A DNA stretch of 64,000 bases from an uncultured bacterium (GTDB taxonomy: Bacteria > Bacteroidota > Bacteroidia > Bacteroidales > Muribaculaceae): NCBI GenBank assembly GCA_905214715.1, contig CAJMMT010000004.1:1-64000 (forward strand), read 5' to 3'. The stretch's first letter is position 1, and each line of letters starts with the position of its first letter. Below are positions 25,351 through 33,867 of the stretch, piece by piece. The position numbers and the translations under genes were made by a program. The notes beneath the pieces were generated by a model. That model did no database searches and had not been told where the DNA came from. It saw nothing but the letters and a program-made list of their open reading frames with translations.

Positions 25351-26328
25351 TCAAAGATTGTATATATCGCTCTTGTATCCTTTCAGATTCTGTGGGTCGC
25401 AAAACCAGCCTACGGTTTTCTCAAGGCCCTCCCGGAGCGAGACCTCGGGCTTCCAACCGGTAAGCGAGCGCAAAAGCGAGGAATCGCCACACAGACGGAA
25501 CACTTCGCTGTTTTTGGGGCGCAGCCGCTGCGGGTCCACCACCCATTCTACATCCGCCCCCATTATCGAGGCTATGGTGTCGAGTGTCTCGCGCATGGAA
25601 ACCTCCGTTCCGGTGGCGATGTTTATCTCTTTACCCACTGTATCGGGAGAATCGGCTATCGCCATAAAACCACGGCAAGTGTCGGCCACATAATTGAAGT
25701 CGCGCGTGGGCGACAAATCGCCTACCTTTATGCTTCTCGCACCGTTGGCTATCTGGGTGATTACCGTAGGTATGAAAGCGCGGGCGGACTGTCTTGGTCC
25801 ATAAGTGTTGAACGGACGCACTACCGTTACCGGCAGTCCGAACGCATTGTGAAAAGAGAGGGCTATCGCGTCAGCCCCTATTTTCGTAGCCGAGTATGGC
25901 GACTGCGGTTGTTTTGGATGCTTCTCGTCAATAGGGACATATCGGGCGGTACCGTACACTTCCGAAGTAGACGTTACCAATATTCGGCCCACGTTGTTGC
26001 GGCGTGCCGCCTGAAGCATGTTGAGGGTACCTTTCACATTGGTGTCCACATACGAGTCGGGAGCATGATAGGAATAGGGAATCGCTATCAACGCCGCCAG
26101 ATGAAACACCTGGTCGGTTCCTTCCGTAAAGCTGCAACAGAAATCGGGATCACGCACATCGCCCGCCACTATCTCAAGTTCCGGATGTGATATACCTTCA
26201 AGGTTTCCCCTGAAATTGAATGAATTGTATTGGGTCAATGCCTTCACATGGCAACCGTGGGCAAGAAGAGCCTGGGTCAGATGGGAACCGATGAAACCGT
26301 CGGCTCCGGTTACAGCTACTGTTCTCAT
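25351..26328 (-). CDS. NAD-dependent sugar-nucleotide 4,6-dehydratase, LegB-like
   Basis: 325 residues of the extended SDR family. The Rossmann motif is TGADGFIGSHL (residues 7-17), the active site TSTSEVYGTA with the tyrosine/lysine pair in YSATKIGAD, and RPFNTYGPRQSARAFIPT is typical. The segment YNSFNFRGNLEGI near residue 38 is the pattern seen in LegB (UDP-GlcNAc 4,6-dehydratase of the legionaminic acid route). The other leg genes are not adjacent. Head-to-tail with the GNAT gene (5-base gap) and the ATP-grasp gene (9-base gap). Confidence 0.82.
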   Translation of the reverse strand: MRTVAVTGADGFIGSHLTQALLAHGCHVKALTQYNSFNFRGNLEGISHPELEIVAGDVRDPDFCCSFTEGTDQVFHLAALIAIPYSYHAPDSYVDTNVKGTLNMLQAARRNNVGRILVTSTSEVYGTARYVPIDEKHPKQPQSPYSATKIGADAIALSFHNAFGLPVTVVRPFNTYGPRQSARAFIPTVITQIANGARSIKVGDLSPTRDFNYVADTCRGFMAIADSPDTVGKEINIATGTEVSMRETLDTIASIMGADVEWVVDPQRLRPKNSEVFRLCGDSSLLRSLTGWKPEVSLREGLEKTVGWFCDPQNLKGYKSDIYNL

Positions 26329-26333
26329 TTTGT

Positions 26334-27266
26334 TTAAACTTGAAATGTACCGATATGGCGACGTTTCTTCTCTTCGAATATATCTTCTATCTCAAAGAAT
26401 ATGCCGCTCTCTTCAACCTCTCCGAATTCGGGATTGATGGCTGTACCGAACATCCTCATGGTCGGGGAGAGTCCCATATATGCATTCACCAGCGGAGGTA
26501 TGTTCCGTCCTTGTTCGCGCACCAGATGGTTCAATATCTTATAATCCTCCCTGAACGTATCGCCGGTGAAGATTTCCTGTATCCTGGCGGTACGCGCTTC
26601 GCTGTCAAGCGGTATGATAGGCTCCACAAGGTGCTCGTGGTCAGGGAAATGTTTATAGAGAAATCCCAATATCAGATCGCGGCAATATGAGCCGAAGGCC
26701 GGATACATGGTTACCTTGCCGAACAGGTATTTTATCTGCGGATAAATAACCGTCAGCGCTCCAAGTCCGTCCCAAAGGTTATCAAGCGCGTAGAGGGCCT
26801 TGGGGTTCGAGCGGGTATGCTGGTACTCGGGTACAACGAAACTGCGACCCAACTCCAGCGTGTTTGGAAGATAATGCTTTACGAATCTGTCGGAGAAACG
26901 GAACATGTGGGAGGTAGCTATTCTCGGCACACCGTCGTGGAACTCCATGTCTTCGCCAAGTATGAACCGATATCCCCCTATTATCTGTCTGGCCTTGGGA
27001 TCCCAGACTATAAGTTGCCTGCACGGCACAGGCATTGTGTCGAATTCATCTATATCGCACTCAAGCCCGGTACCTCCCCCGGCCTCGCGGAAAGCGGTCT
27101 CGCGCAGTCTACCTATCTCCCTCATGGTATTGGGAGAATTGAAAGCGTCTACTATATATATTTCATTATCAGCCTTATTAGACATGCGCAACATCCTTTC
27201 CGGGATAAGCTCCGCATCTAAAAGCTCTCGTTCTATCGGTGGAATAATCTCTTGCATAAACCTCAA
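26334..27266 (-). CDS. GNAT-fold N-acyltransferase, glycine/ornithine-lipid synthase (GlsB/OlsB)-like
   Basis: 310 residues of the hemolysin-like acyltransferase branch of the GNAT fold. Key stretches are IGRLRETAFREAGGGTG, IIGGYRFILGEDM, LELGRSFVVPEYQ and ALYALDNLWDGLGALT. In Bacteroides a protein of this kind (GlsB) N-acylates glycine as the first step of glycine lipid synthesis; the O-acyltransferase partner GlsA is not adjacent here. It is first in the operon and has a TAATTTTG box at 27305-27312, about 38 bases before its ATG. An alternative start a few codons in (MQEIIPP) cannot be excluded. Confidence 0.75.
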   Translation of the reverse strand: MRFMQEIIPPIERELLDAELIPERMLRMSNKADNEIYIVDAFNSPNTMREIGRLRETAFREAGGGTGLECDIDEFDTMPVPCRQLIVWDPKARQIIGGYRFILGEDMEFHDGVPRIATSHMFRFSDRFVKHYLPNTLELGRSFVVPEYQHTRSNPKALYALDNLWDGLGALTVIYPQIKYLFGKVTMYPAFGSYCRDLILGFLYKHFPDHEHLVEPIIPLDSEARTARIQEIFTGDTFREDYKILNHLVREQGRNIPPLVNAYMGLSPTMRMFGTAINPEFGEVEESGIFFEIEDIFEEKKRRHIGTFQV

Positions 27267-27304
27267 GATTCCTTACAAAGGGAACATATTGGGGGAATAT
27301 GATG

Positions 27305-27312
27305 CAAAATTA
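27305..27312 (-). promoter_or_regulatory. Promoter -7 box of the GNAT-legB-like-ATP-grasp-cca-tamL operon
   Basis: Minus-strand TAATTTTG matches TAnnTTTG. The five genes downstream are spaced by 5, 9, -1 and 9 bases, so this is the likely promoter for all of them. It is divergent from the xseA promoter about 95 bases away. Confidence 0.55.
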
Positions 27313-27406
27313 AAAAAAAGTCCCCTTAACCGCAAATCAATCAGCCGGCCCACTACCGTTAACGACCATTTTTCCCACCCTTCTTGTCATTTCATGCATT
27401 ATGAAT

Positions 27407-27414
27407 TATATTTG
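27407..27414 (+). promoter_or_regulatory. xseA promoter -7 box, four bases before the ATG
   Basis: TATATTTG at 27407-27414, then TGGC, then ATG at 27419. Bacteroidota transcripts start a few bases after the TTTG, so the mRNA would begin at or very near the start codon (leaderless). It also rules against the upstream in-frame ATG at 27401. Confidence 0.6.
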
Positions 27415-27418
27415 TGGC

Positions 27419-28798
27419 ATGGAAAATTACGCCATTCAGTCCGCCCCCCTCTCACTTACAGCCCTTACATCGCTAATCGGCAATGCCGTCAGGATGGAAC
27501 GGAGGCTGCAAGGGGTCTGGGTTGTGGCCGAGCTATCCGATGTAAGGACTTCCGGAGGGCATTTCTACATGGAACTTATCGAGAAAGATGCCAGAGGAGC
27601 GACTGTAGCCAAGATACGGGCCAACATGTGGGCCGGCACAGCTGCCGCCCTACGCTCCAAGTTCTACCGGGCCACGGGACGGGACATAGCGACCGGCATA
27701 AAAATAATGTTGTTCGGATCCGTCACCCATCATAACCTATACGGACTGAGTTTCAATATACAGGACGTGGACCCGTCGTACACCCTGGGCGATCTGGAGA
27801 GGCTCAGGCGTGAGATTCTTGCCGCGCTTCAGCGCGAAGGCGTATTGGAATCCAACCGCAACCTCCTCTTTCCCGAAGCTCCACGGAAAATCGCAGTAAT
27901 CTCGGCGGCAGGCGCGGCAGGTTATGGAGATTTCACCAATCAGCTTGACAGTTCACCTGAGGGCTTCCGCTTCTATCCTCTTCTTTTCGAAGCCACGATG
28001 CAGGGGGAGCGTACCGCGCCAAGCGTAATGAAAGCCCTGGACGACATAGAGATGAGTGTAGATTTCTGGGATGCAGTGGTGATAATACGTGGAGGAGGGT
28101 CTACGAGCGATCTTAACGGCTTCGACAATCTCGAGCTTGCCCGCAGGGTTGCCACATTCCCTATACCGGTGATCGTCGGCATCGGTCATGAACGCGACCG
28201 GACAGTACTCGATGACATCGCCTGCGTGAGGTGCAAAACCCCTACCGCCGTGGCGGCATTCCTAATTGATACCATGCGGGATGCACTACGCAAGGTAATG
28301 GAATTGGGTCAGGCGGCCACAAGATATACCTCAGACCGAATGGAAGGCGACCGTCGTCGCCTCGAATCACTCCAGGCCATGCTACCCTCGTTGCTGGCCC
28401 ACAGACTCGGTAATGCCTCCCTGAGGTTACAGCAATTGGGAACAGGTCTCCCAGCCGCCGCAGGGGCGCGTACCGCAAAGGAACAGAGTCGCCTAAGCGC
28501 CATGTCATCGGCGATAGACATATCCACCCGCACAGCCATCGCCAACGCCTCGCGAAAGATAGCTGACCTCGAGGGTGCGGTTTCAGCTTCGGCCCTCATG
28601 CCCGTACAACGCCAGTTGATTGACATCGGTCATCTTGAGAAGATGATAGAAGTGCTGTCGCCTCGTAACACTCTTAAACGCGGCTACTCAATCACAAGGG
28701 TCGACGGTAAAGCCGTTACCGACCCCGGGCAGATACCCGAGGGGAGCGTATTGGAAACAACCCTATACGCCGGTACCGCAACCTCCGTCAGCCGCTAA
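27419..28798 (+). CDS. xseA: Exodeoxyribonuclease VII large subunit
   Basis: 459 residues from the ATG at 27419 (MENYAIQSAPLSLTAL). XseA with XseB degrades single-stranded DNA in the cytosol. The OB-fold N-terminus shows WVVAELSDVRTSGGHFYMEL; the catalytic region carries KIAVISAAGAAGYGDF, VVIIRGGGSTSDLNGFDN and GIGHERDRTVLDDIACVRCKTPTAVA split over two adjoining motifs, the family hallmarks. Long helices follow. No xseB-like small gene is visible next to it. Its 3' end overlaps the convergent GT2 gene by four bases. Confidence 0.95.
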   Translation: MENYAIQSAPLSLTALTSLIGNAVRMERRLQGVWVVAELSDVRTSGGHFYMELIEKDARGATVAKIRANMWAGTAAALRSKFYRATGRDIATGIKIMLFGSVTHHNLYGLSFNIQDVDPSYTLGDLERLRREILAALQREGVLESNRNLLFPEAPRKIAVISAAGAAGYGDFTNQLDSSPEGFRFYPLLFEATMQGERTAPSVMKALDDIEMSVDFWDAVVIIRGGGSTSDLNGFDNLELARRVATFPIPVIVGIGHERDRTVLDDIACVRCKTPTAVAAFLIDTMRDALRKVMELGQAATRYTSDRMEGDRRRLESLQAMLPSLLAHRLGNASLRLQQLGTGLPAAAGARTAKEQSRLSAMSSAIDISTRTAIANASRKIADLEGAVSASALMPVQRQLIDIGHLEKMIEVLSPRNTLKRGYSITRVDGKAVTDPGQIPEGSVLETTLYAGTATSVSR

Positions 28799-29808
28799 TT
28801 TTTGCGTCCACGCAGATAACGGTCAAACACGATCAGACGGTCCGCTCCGGGGAGTGATGACATGTAATCCCTCTCAGGATGAACGGTATAGTTTTTTTTC
28901 ATGCGTCGGTAATCGCGGTGCGCCTTTAGTATGGCGTTAGCATTGCCGAAATCACATTTCACCATATACATACCCCAGGCCAAAGTATCCATCAGCCGTC
29001 GCAAGAACAGCACTTTCCGCGCCCTTTTGAGCGGGAGATTCTTATATAACAGCAGCAGATTGTTGCGGAAGTTAAGATATGTCTTGCGGGGATTACCCTG
29101 CGCGAGCGAGGCTCCGCCTACATGATATACCTTGGACGACGGAACCGCCCACACACTCATTCCGGCCCCTTGAAGACGGCAACAGAGGTCTATCTCCTCC
29201 ATGTGGGCGAAGAACGATTCATCGAGACCTCCCACTTTGAAATATGCTTCCGTACGCACCAAAAGAGCCGCACCGCTTGCCCATGCCACCCTTTCGGGGG
29301 CGTTGTCATATTGTCCGTAATCATCTTCCACCACATCGAAAAGACGTCCTCGGCAGTATGGATAACCCATACGGTCTATCAGACCTCCTGCGGCTCCCGC
29401 ATATTCGAAAGCTCCCCGGTTATGGTAACTGAGAATTTTGGGTTGACATGCTCCGGCCTCGGGATTACGCTCAAGGAACTCGAGCAACGGCTGCCACCAT
29501 CCGGGAGTTACCTCCACGTCAGAGTTCAGCAACAGGGAATATTCCGAATCCGTTTCGCGGAGCGCCCGGTTATAACCGGCCGCGAAGCCAAAGTTTTCTC
29601 CGAATTCAAGCACCCGCACCTGACTGCAGTTGGCGCGTATCCACGCCACGGAATCATCAGTTGATCCGTTGTCGGCCACCACTAATTCCACATTCTCACC
29701 GACGGTATAACCCGCCGCGATAGGCAGGAATTTTTTTAGCAGTTCTATTCCGTTCCAATTAAGTATGATTACCGAAAGTTTCTTTGTCTTCATCTTGCGA
29801 TCTGTCAA
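28795..29808 (-). CDS. Glycosyltransferase family 2
   Basis: 337 residues with a GT-A fold: SVIILNWNGIELLKKFLP at the start, the nucleotide-sugar motif VVADNGSTDDSVAW, LLNSDVEVTPGWWQPLL (DxD-like), and RVAWASGAALLVRTEAYFKVGGLDESFF, AHMEEIDLCCRL. This pattern is typical of rhamnosyltransferase-like GT2 enzymes, though the sugar cannot be named. The C-terminal region is basic. The ATG at 29808 overlaps the mtaB stop by four bases; a second ATG at 29793 is possible. It lies apart from the main polysaccharide locus, in an operon with mtaB, DUF4831 and nnr. Confidence 0.9.
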   Translation of the reverse strand: MTDRKMKTKKLSVIILNWNGIELLKKFLPIAAGYTVGENVELVVADNGSTDDSVAWIRANCSQVRVLEFGENFGFAAGYNRALRETDSEYSLLLNSDVEVTPGWWQPLLEFLERNPEAGACQPKILSYHNRGAFEYAGAAGGLIDRMGYPYCRGRLFDVVEDDYGQYDNAPERVAWASGAALLVRTEAYFKVGGLDESFFAHMEEIDLCCRLQGAGMSVWAVPSSKVYHVGGASLAQGNPRKTYLNFRNNLLLLYKNLPLKRARKVLFLRRLMDTLAWGMYMVKCDFGNANAILKAHRDYRRMKKNYTVHPERDYMSSLPGADRLIVFDRYLRGRKN

Positions 29809-31130
29809 CTTATCGGTTCGGCCCTTAGTGTCTCCGCCTGCGAGATGTCGCGGTCAAGGAGCCGGGCGGCGGTTACCCTGTTAAACATAGCCTCGGCAGC
29901 CGGGGCTGTAACCCGTATGTAATTATCGGTATGTCCGTGCATTATACCGGGATTATCATCCGAAGGATGCTCCCAAAGCACATCGCGTACCGAACCCGAG
30001 TAAGCGGCCATAAACTCCGACAGCCGTCGGTCTGAGATTTTCTGAAGTTCCTCTACCCGTACATGTCTGGTATGCTTGTCCACCTCTCCGCCGAGAAGCA
30101 GGGCCTTGGTACCGGGCCGCTCCGAATATGGGAATATGTGCAAGCGAGAGAAGGGCACCGACTCTATGAATTTCACCGAGTCGCGCCATTCCTCTTCGGT
30201 CTCGCCTCGTGCGCCGGCTATGACGTCGACTCCGATAAAAGCATCGGGAATGCGTTTCTTTATATATTCCAGACGCGACGCGAACAAGGCCGTGTCGTAG
30301 CGGCGGTTCATAAGGCGTAGCACTTTGTCGCTTCCAGACTGCAGAGGTATGTGGAAATGAGGCATGAAGCTCCTTGACTCCCCCGCCACCCAGTCCATTA
30401 TCTCTTCGGTTATCAGATTGGGTTCTATCGACGATATACGGTAACGTTCTATTCCCTCAACCGCATCGAGACATTTAAGCAATTCGAAGAACGATTCTCC
30501 GGTATCCTTGCCGAAACACCCTACGTTTACGCCGGTAAGCACAATTTCTTTTCCGCCATGCGCCGCTACCTGCCGGGCCTGGGCCACGAGCTGGTCTATA
30601 TTTCCGGAACGTGAACGGCCCCGCGCATACGGTATGGTGCAGTATGTGCAGAAATAGTCGCACCCGTCCTGCACCTTCAGCCACCACCGGGTACGGTCGC
30701 CGCGTTCACAAGCCCCCTGAAACGGATAGGCGGCCATCGCGTCACCCACCTCTACCGATGCCGAACGCGATTCAAGCCATTTGTCGAGCAACGCGGGCAA
30801 TTCCATCTTGTTGCCGTTGCCGACCACGAGAGCCACACCCGGCAGCGAGGCGACTTCTTCCGACTTCAGCTGGGCGTAACATCCCGTAACCACAATCGCG
30901 GCCTGCGGCCAGCGGCGGTTGAGACTGCGTATAAGCTGCCGCCCCTTCTTGTCGGCCATCTCCGTTACCGAACATGTGTTCACCACGCATATGTCAGGCT
31001 GTTCCATGCCGGATGCCCGCAATATGTTGCGTTCGGCCAGCATCTTCCCTATTTCGGACGTTTCCGAGAAATTCAACTTGCACCCCAAGGTGAAATATGC
31101 TGCGCGCAAGATTCTGTCGCGGTCTGTCAT
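29805..31130 (-). CDS. mtaB: tRNA t6A37 methylthiotransferase MtaB
   Basis: 441 residues; a radical-SAM enzyme that converts t6A37 to ms2t6A37 in tRNA. The N-terminal MTTase domain has TLGCKLNFSETSEI and CVVNTCSVTEMADKKGRQ; the radical-SAM cluster ligands are CDYFCTYCTIPYARGRSRS (CxxxCxxC), and a TRAM-like C-terminus follows. The order of motifs fits MtaB rather than MiaB or RimO. It overlaps both neighbours by four bases (DUF4831 upstream, GT2 downstream), so translation is probably coupled. Confidence 0.93.
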   Translation of the reverse strand: MTDRDRILRAAYFTLGCKLNFSETSEIGKMLAERNILRASGMEQPDICVVNTCSVTEMADKKGRQLIRSLNRRWPQAAIVVTGCYAQLKSEEVASLPGVALVVGNGNKMELPALLDKWLESRSASVEVGDAMAAYPFQGACERGDRTRWWLKVQDGCDYFCTYCTIPYARGRSRSGNIDQLVAQARQVAAHGGKEIVLTGVNVGCFGKDTGESFFELLKCLDAVEGIERYRISSIEPNLITEEIMDWVAGESRSFMPHFHIPLQSGSDKVLRLMNRRYDTALFASRLEYIKKRIPDAFIGVDVIAGARGETEEEWRDSVKFIESVPFSRLHIFPYSERPGTKALLLGGEVDKHTRHVRVEELQKISDRRLSEFMAAYSGSVRDVLWEHPSDDNPGIMHGHTDNYIRVTAPAAEAMFNRVTAARLLDRDISQAETLRAEPIS

Positions 31131-32230
31131 TTATCAGATGTGCGTTCTATCGCCGAAACTTCCGTCAAGGCGCCGGTAACGGGATTGAATATGGCGCAAT
31201 AAGGCTCCTTACGGTCTGAGAAGAGCGATGGAGCCAGACCGAACTGCACTCCGAACTGAGCGAAGTCCATCTCGCGCGAGAAATACTGGTTGTCTCCCGC
31301 CGTAAGAAGAATCTCGGCAGAACCCGGTATATTGTAGACCACAGCATCCTTGGGAAGTTTCTTTGGCTCCCCTTTCGCATCTACAGGCAACGTACCTTCG
31401 GAAACCTCACGGACCACGAGCGTTATAGGAGCGCCACTCAGATCGTCAGGGTCTACGAAACCTTCGAAGTCCGAAAGTCTGCATATTATGGTTTCGCCGT
31501 TCCCCTCGGGCACGGCATCGAATCCCCGGATTTCTGTCTCGCTCCACTTAACCCCGGCAAATGCGGCTGTGAGGGCAGCCTCCTGCTCCTGAAGCGAGTT
31601 GAGCATCAGCTCCAGCTGCCGTCCGTCGGCCGGCATCGTGTCAGCCGTGCCTCGGGTAAGAGATATACGGGAATCGCGGACTTCCATCAGAGCTTCGGCG
31701 AGCATCTGGGCCTGTTTGGCAAGCGACTGGCTGGCTATGAAGTCCTCATCCACATACTTCAGATATTCCTTTGCCGGATCTATATGCTTTGTAGTCGTTT
31801 TTACAGGGTGGTTTCCTTTGGCCGGCGATTCCGGGGCATCGACTTCGGTGTTGATGGCAAGAAGCATTCCGTTATCATCCACACTGATCGAAGTTACCGA
31901 GCCGGGACGGAGCTGCATAAGATACTGCACCTCCGGATCGGGGACTCCGTATGTCGACACATCGCACTTCTCGAGCGTCCATTTCTCGCTGTTTTCCGTT
32001 ACTGGGGTGGCGTCGCCGAGGTATTTTTTAGCATACTGATAGAACGGACCGCGCACAGCAACCTCGCGGCGGGCGGTCAAGTCTATATGCAGGGCTGTCA
32101 GGGGTAATGTGTATACCAATCCGTAATCGTTGCTCTTGTCGGCCGTCAGCACCTTGGTCTGCTGGGCCTGTAAAGGCAAGATGGCAGCCATTCCCAACAG
32201 AGCCGCCATATATGTTTTCTTTATCGCCAT
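31127..32230 (-). CDS. DUF4831 family exported protein
   Basis: 367 residues with a signal peptide (cleavage near residue 22, LQAQQ). The mature part starts VLTADKSNDYGLVYTLPLTALHIDL, the opening typical of DUF4831 proteins in Bacteroidales. No enzymatic motif is seen and the function is unknown. It is translationally coupled to mtaB by a four-base overlap and starts 2 bases after nnr. Confidence 0.85.
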   Translation of the reverse strand: MAIKKTYMAALLGMAAILPLQAQQTKVLTADKSNDYGLVYTLPLTALHIDLTARREVAVRGPFYQYAKKYLGDATPVTENSEKWTLEKCDVSTYGVPDPEVQYLMQLRPGSVTSISVDDNGMLLAINTEVDAPESPAKGNHPVKTTTKHIDPAKEYLKYVDEDFIASQSLAKQAQMLAEALMEVRDSRISLTRGTADTMPADGRQLELMLNSLQEQEAALTAAFAGVKWSETEIRGFDAVPEGNGETIICRLSDFEGFVDPDDLSGAPITLVVREVSEGTLPVDAKGEPKKLPKDAVVYNIPGSAEILLTAGDNQYFSREMDFAQFGVQFGLAPSLFSDRKEPYCAIFNPVTGALTEVSAIERTSDK

Positions 32231-32232
32231 AA

Positions 32233-33750
32233 TTACTTGTTACTCATAATTTCATGAATCGCCCGCCCTATACGGTCGGCTATATCGGAAGCCGTAACGC
32301 CAAACTCGCCCAATTCCTTGGCCGCGAGATCTCCGGCATATCCATGAATAAAAACGCCTATCGTGGCTGCATGTTCAGGCTGATAACCTTGCGCCATGAA
32401 GGCGGCTATCACACCCGTAAGCACATCGCCGGCTCCGGCCGTCGCCATTCCGGGATTGCCCGTGGAGTTGAAATATGCCTTGCCGGTAGGCCGTACCGTT
32501 ACCGTCCTATGGCCTTTGAGCACTATCACCACATTGTAATACTTGGCCATGTCTATGGCCTTCTTCAGCCGGTCTTCGCTGTTTTTATGCTGTCCGAAAA
32601 GCCGGTCGAATTCTCCTATGTGAGGTGTAAGCACACTCTGCGGAGGAAGCTGCCCCAGCAATGCCGGACGCTTAGCTATGCAGTTCAGAGCATCGGCATC
32701 GAGCACTACGGGAGTCTTGAGCGTTTTCAGCAAAGATTCGAGGGCATCTATTGTCTGCTCCTGCGTGCCGAGCCCCGGGCCTATGGCGACTGCCTGATGG
32801 GTATGATGCACGGTCATATCGGATATGAACCTGTCGTTACGGTCAGGTTCGAAAAGAGCCTCGGGCATCGCGGTCTGCACGGTAACCAGACCAGAACGCG
32901 CCGAATGGACCGTAGTCAGACCTGCGCCCGCTTTCATGCATGCACGGGCACAGAGCACCGCCGCCCCCATCATGCCCATGCTTCCGGCGAACAAAAGGGC
33001 CGATCCGTAATCGCGTTTGCCTGTAAACGGCAGACGAGGACGCAACAGCGGCTTCACGCTGCGGGCCTCCACCATCATGAAGTCAGTAGGGGTAGAGCGC
33101 ATCTGGGCGCTGTCAAGCTCGATGTCGAGCAGTTTCCACTCCCCCACCACATCGGCGTTCTCTCCGAAGAAGAACGAGAGACGTGGAGTCTGATATGCCA
33201 GGGTAAGATCGGCATGTATCATGTCGCGGCGCGACGACTGGGCGTTCCACTCGCCGAAGAGTCCCGACGGCACATCGATAGATATGACGTAAGCGCCGCT
33301 CTCATTTATAAGTCTCGAAAGGGCGACGAAACCGCCCTGCAACGGCTGGGTGAGGCCCGAACCGAAAAGGCCGTCGACAACTACATCTTCCGGTCCGAGA
33401 TATGGAGGGTTGAATTCACGGGTTATCTGGGTAAAATCAGCGTCCATGGCTATTAGCCGTTTCCGCTCTTCGTCGCAGTCGTGCGACAGTTTGTCATGTA
33501 CATCGAAGAGAAATATCTCGACCTTGCGATATCCCTGCTCTATCAGCAGCCGGCCAACGGCAAGAGCGTCGCCGCCATTGTTTCCGGGGCCGGCGATTAT
33601 AACGATACGCTGGCTGAGCCGGAAGCGGGATATTATCTCACAGCTTACGGCTGCGGCTGCGCGTTCCATAAGTTCCAGGCTGTCTATCTCCTGGGCGCCG
33701 CAGGTATTGAAACCGATATCCGCAAGCGCCTTCGAACTAAAAATCTTCAT
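32233..33750 (-). CDS. nnr: Bifunctional NAD(P)H-hydrate epimerase/dehydratase
   Basis: 505 residues repairing hydrated NAD(P)H. The N-terminal half is the epimerase (NnrE: IIAGPGNNGGDALAVGRLL near residue 50, VDGLFGSGL). The C-terminal half is the ADP- or ATP-dependent dehydratase (NnrD: GSMGMMGAAVLCARACM, VLTPHIGEFDRLFG, STGNPGMATAGAGDVLTG). The ATG at 33750 lies four bases after the -7 box TAAATTTG, so the mRNA is probably leaderless. It is first of four genes. Confidence 0.95.
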   Translation of the reverse strand: MKIFSSKALADIGFNTCGAQEIDSLELMERAAAAVSCEIISRFRLSQRIVIIAGPGNNGGDALAVGRLLIEQGYRKVEIFLFDVHDKLSHDCDEERKRLIAMDADFTQITREFNPPYLGPEDVVVDGLFGSGLTQPLQGGFVALSRLINESGAYVISIDVPSGLFGEWNAQSSRRDMIHADLTLAYQTPRLSFFFGENADVVGEWKLLDIELDSAQMRSTPTDFMMVEARSVKPLLRPRLPFTGKRDYGSALLFAGSMGMMGAAVLCARACMKAGAGLTTVHSARSGLVTVQTAMPEALFEPDRNDRFISDMTVHHTHQAVAIGPGLGTQEQTIDALESLLKTLKTPVVLDADALNCIAKRPALLGQLPPQSVLTPHIGEFDRLFGQHKNSEDRLKKAIDMAKYYNVVIVLKGHRTVTVRPTGKAYFNSTGNPGMATAGAGDVLTGVIAAFMAQGYQPEHAATIGVFIHGYAGDLAAKELGEFGVTASDIADRIGRAIHEIMSNK

Positions 33751-33754
33751 ACTG

Positions 33755-33762
33755 CAAATTTA
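33755..33762 (-). promoter_or_regulatory. nnr promoter -7 box, four bases before the ATG
   Basis: Minus-strand TAAATTTG at 33762-33755, then CAGT, then ATG at 33750. Same geometry as at xseA and the GT11 gene, implying a leaderless transcript. Confidence 0.6.
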
Positions 33763-33817
33763 AATCATCGCAAGCACTAATACAAACTATTTCCCCACAA
33801 TACTCACGCCAAGCGAA

Positions 33818-33847
33818 AAGAGGCCGCGCTAAATCGCGCGGCCTCTT
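33818..33847 (-). terminator. Intrinsic terminator after fba
   Basis: A 12-bp GC-rich stem (33818-33829 with 33836-33847), 6-base loop; on the minus strand it is followed by TT, making a T4 run. It lies 20 bases after the fba stop. Confidence 0.85.
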
Positions 33848-33867
33848 GGTTGTGTGTCAGTCAATAC

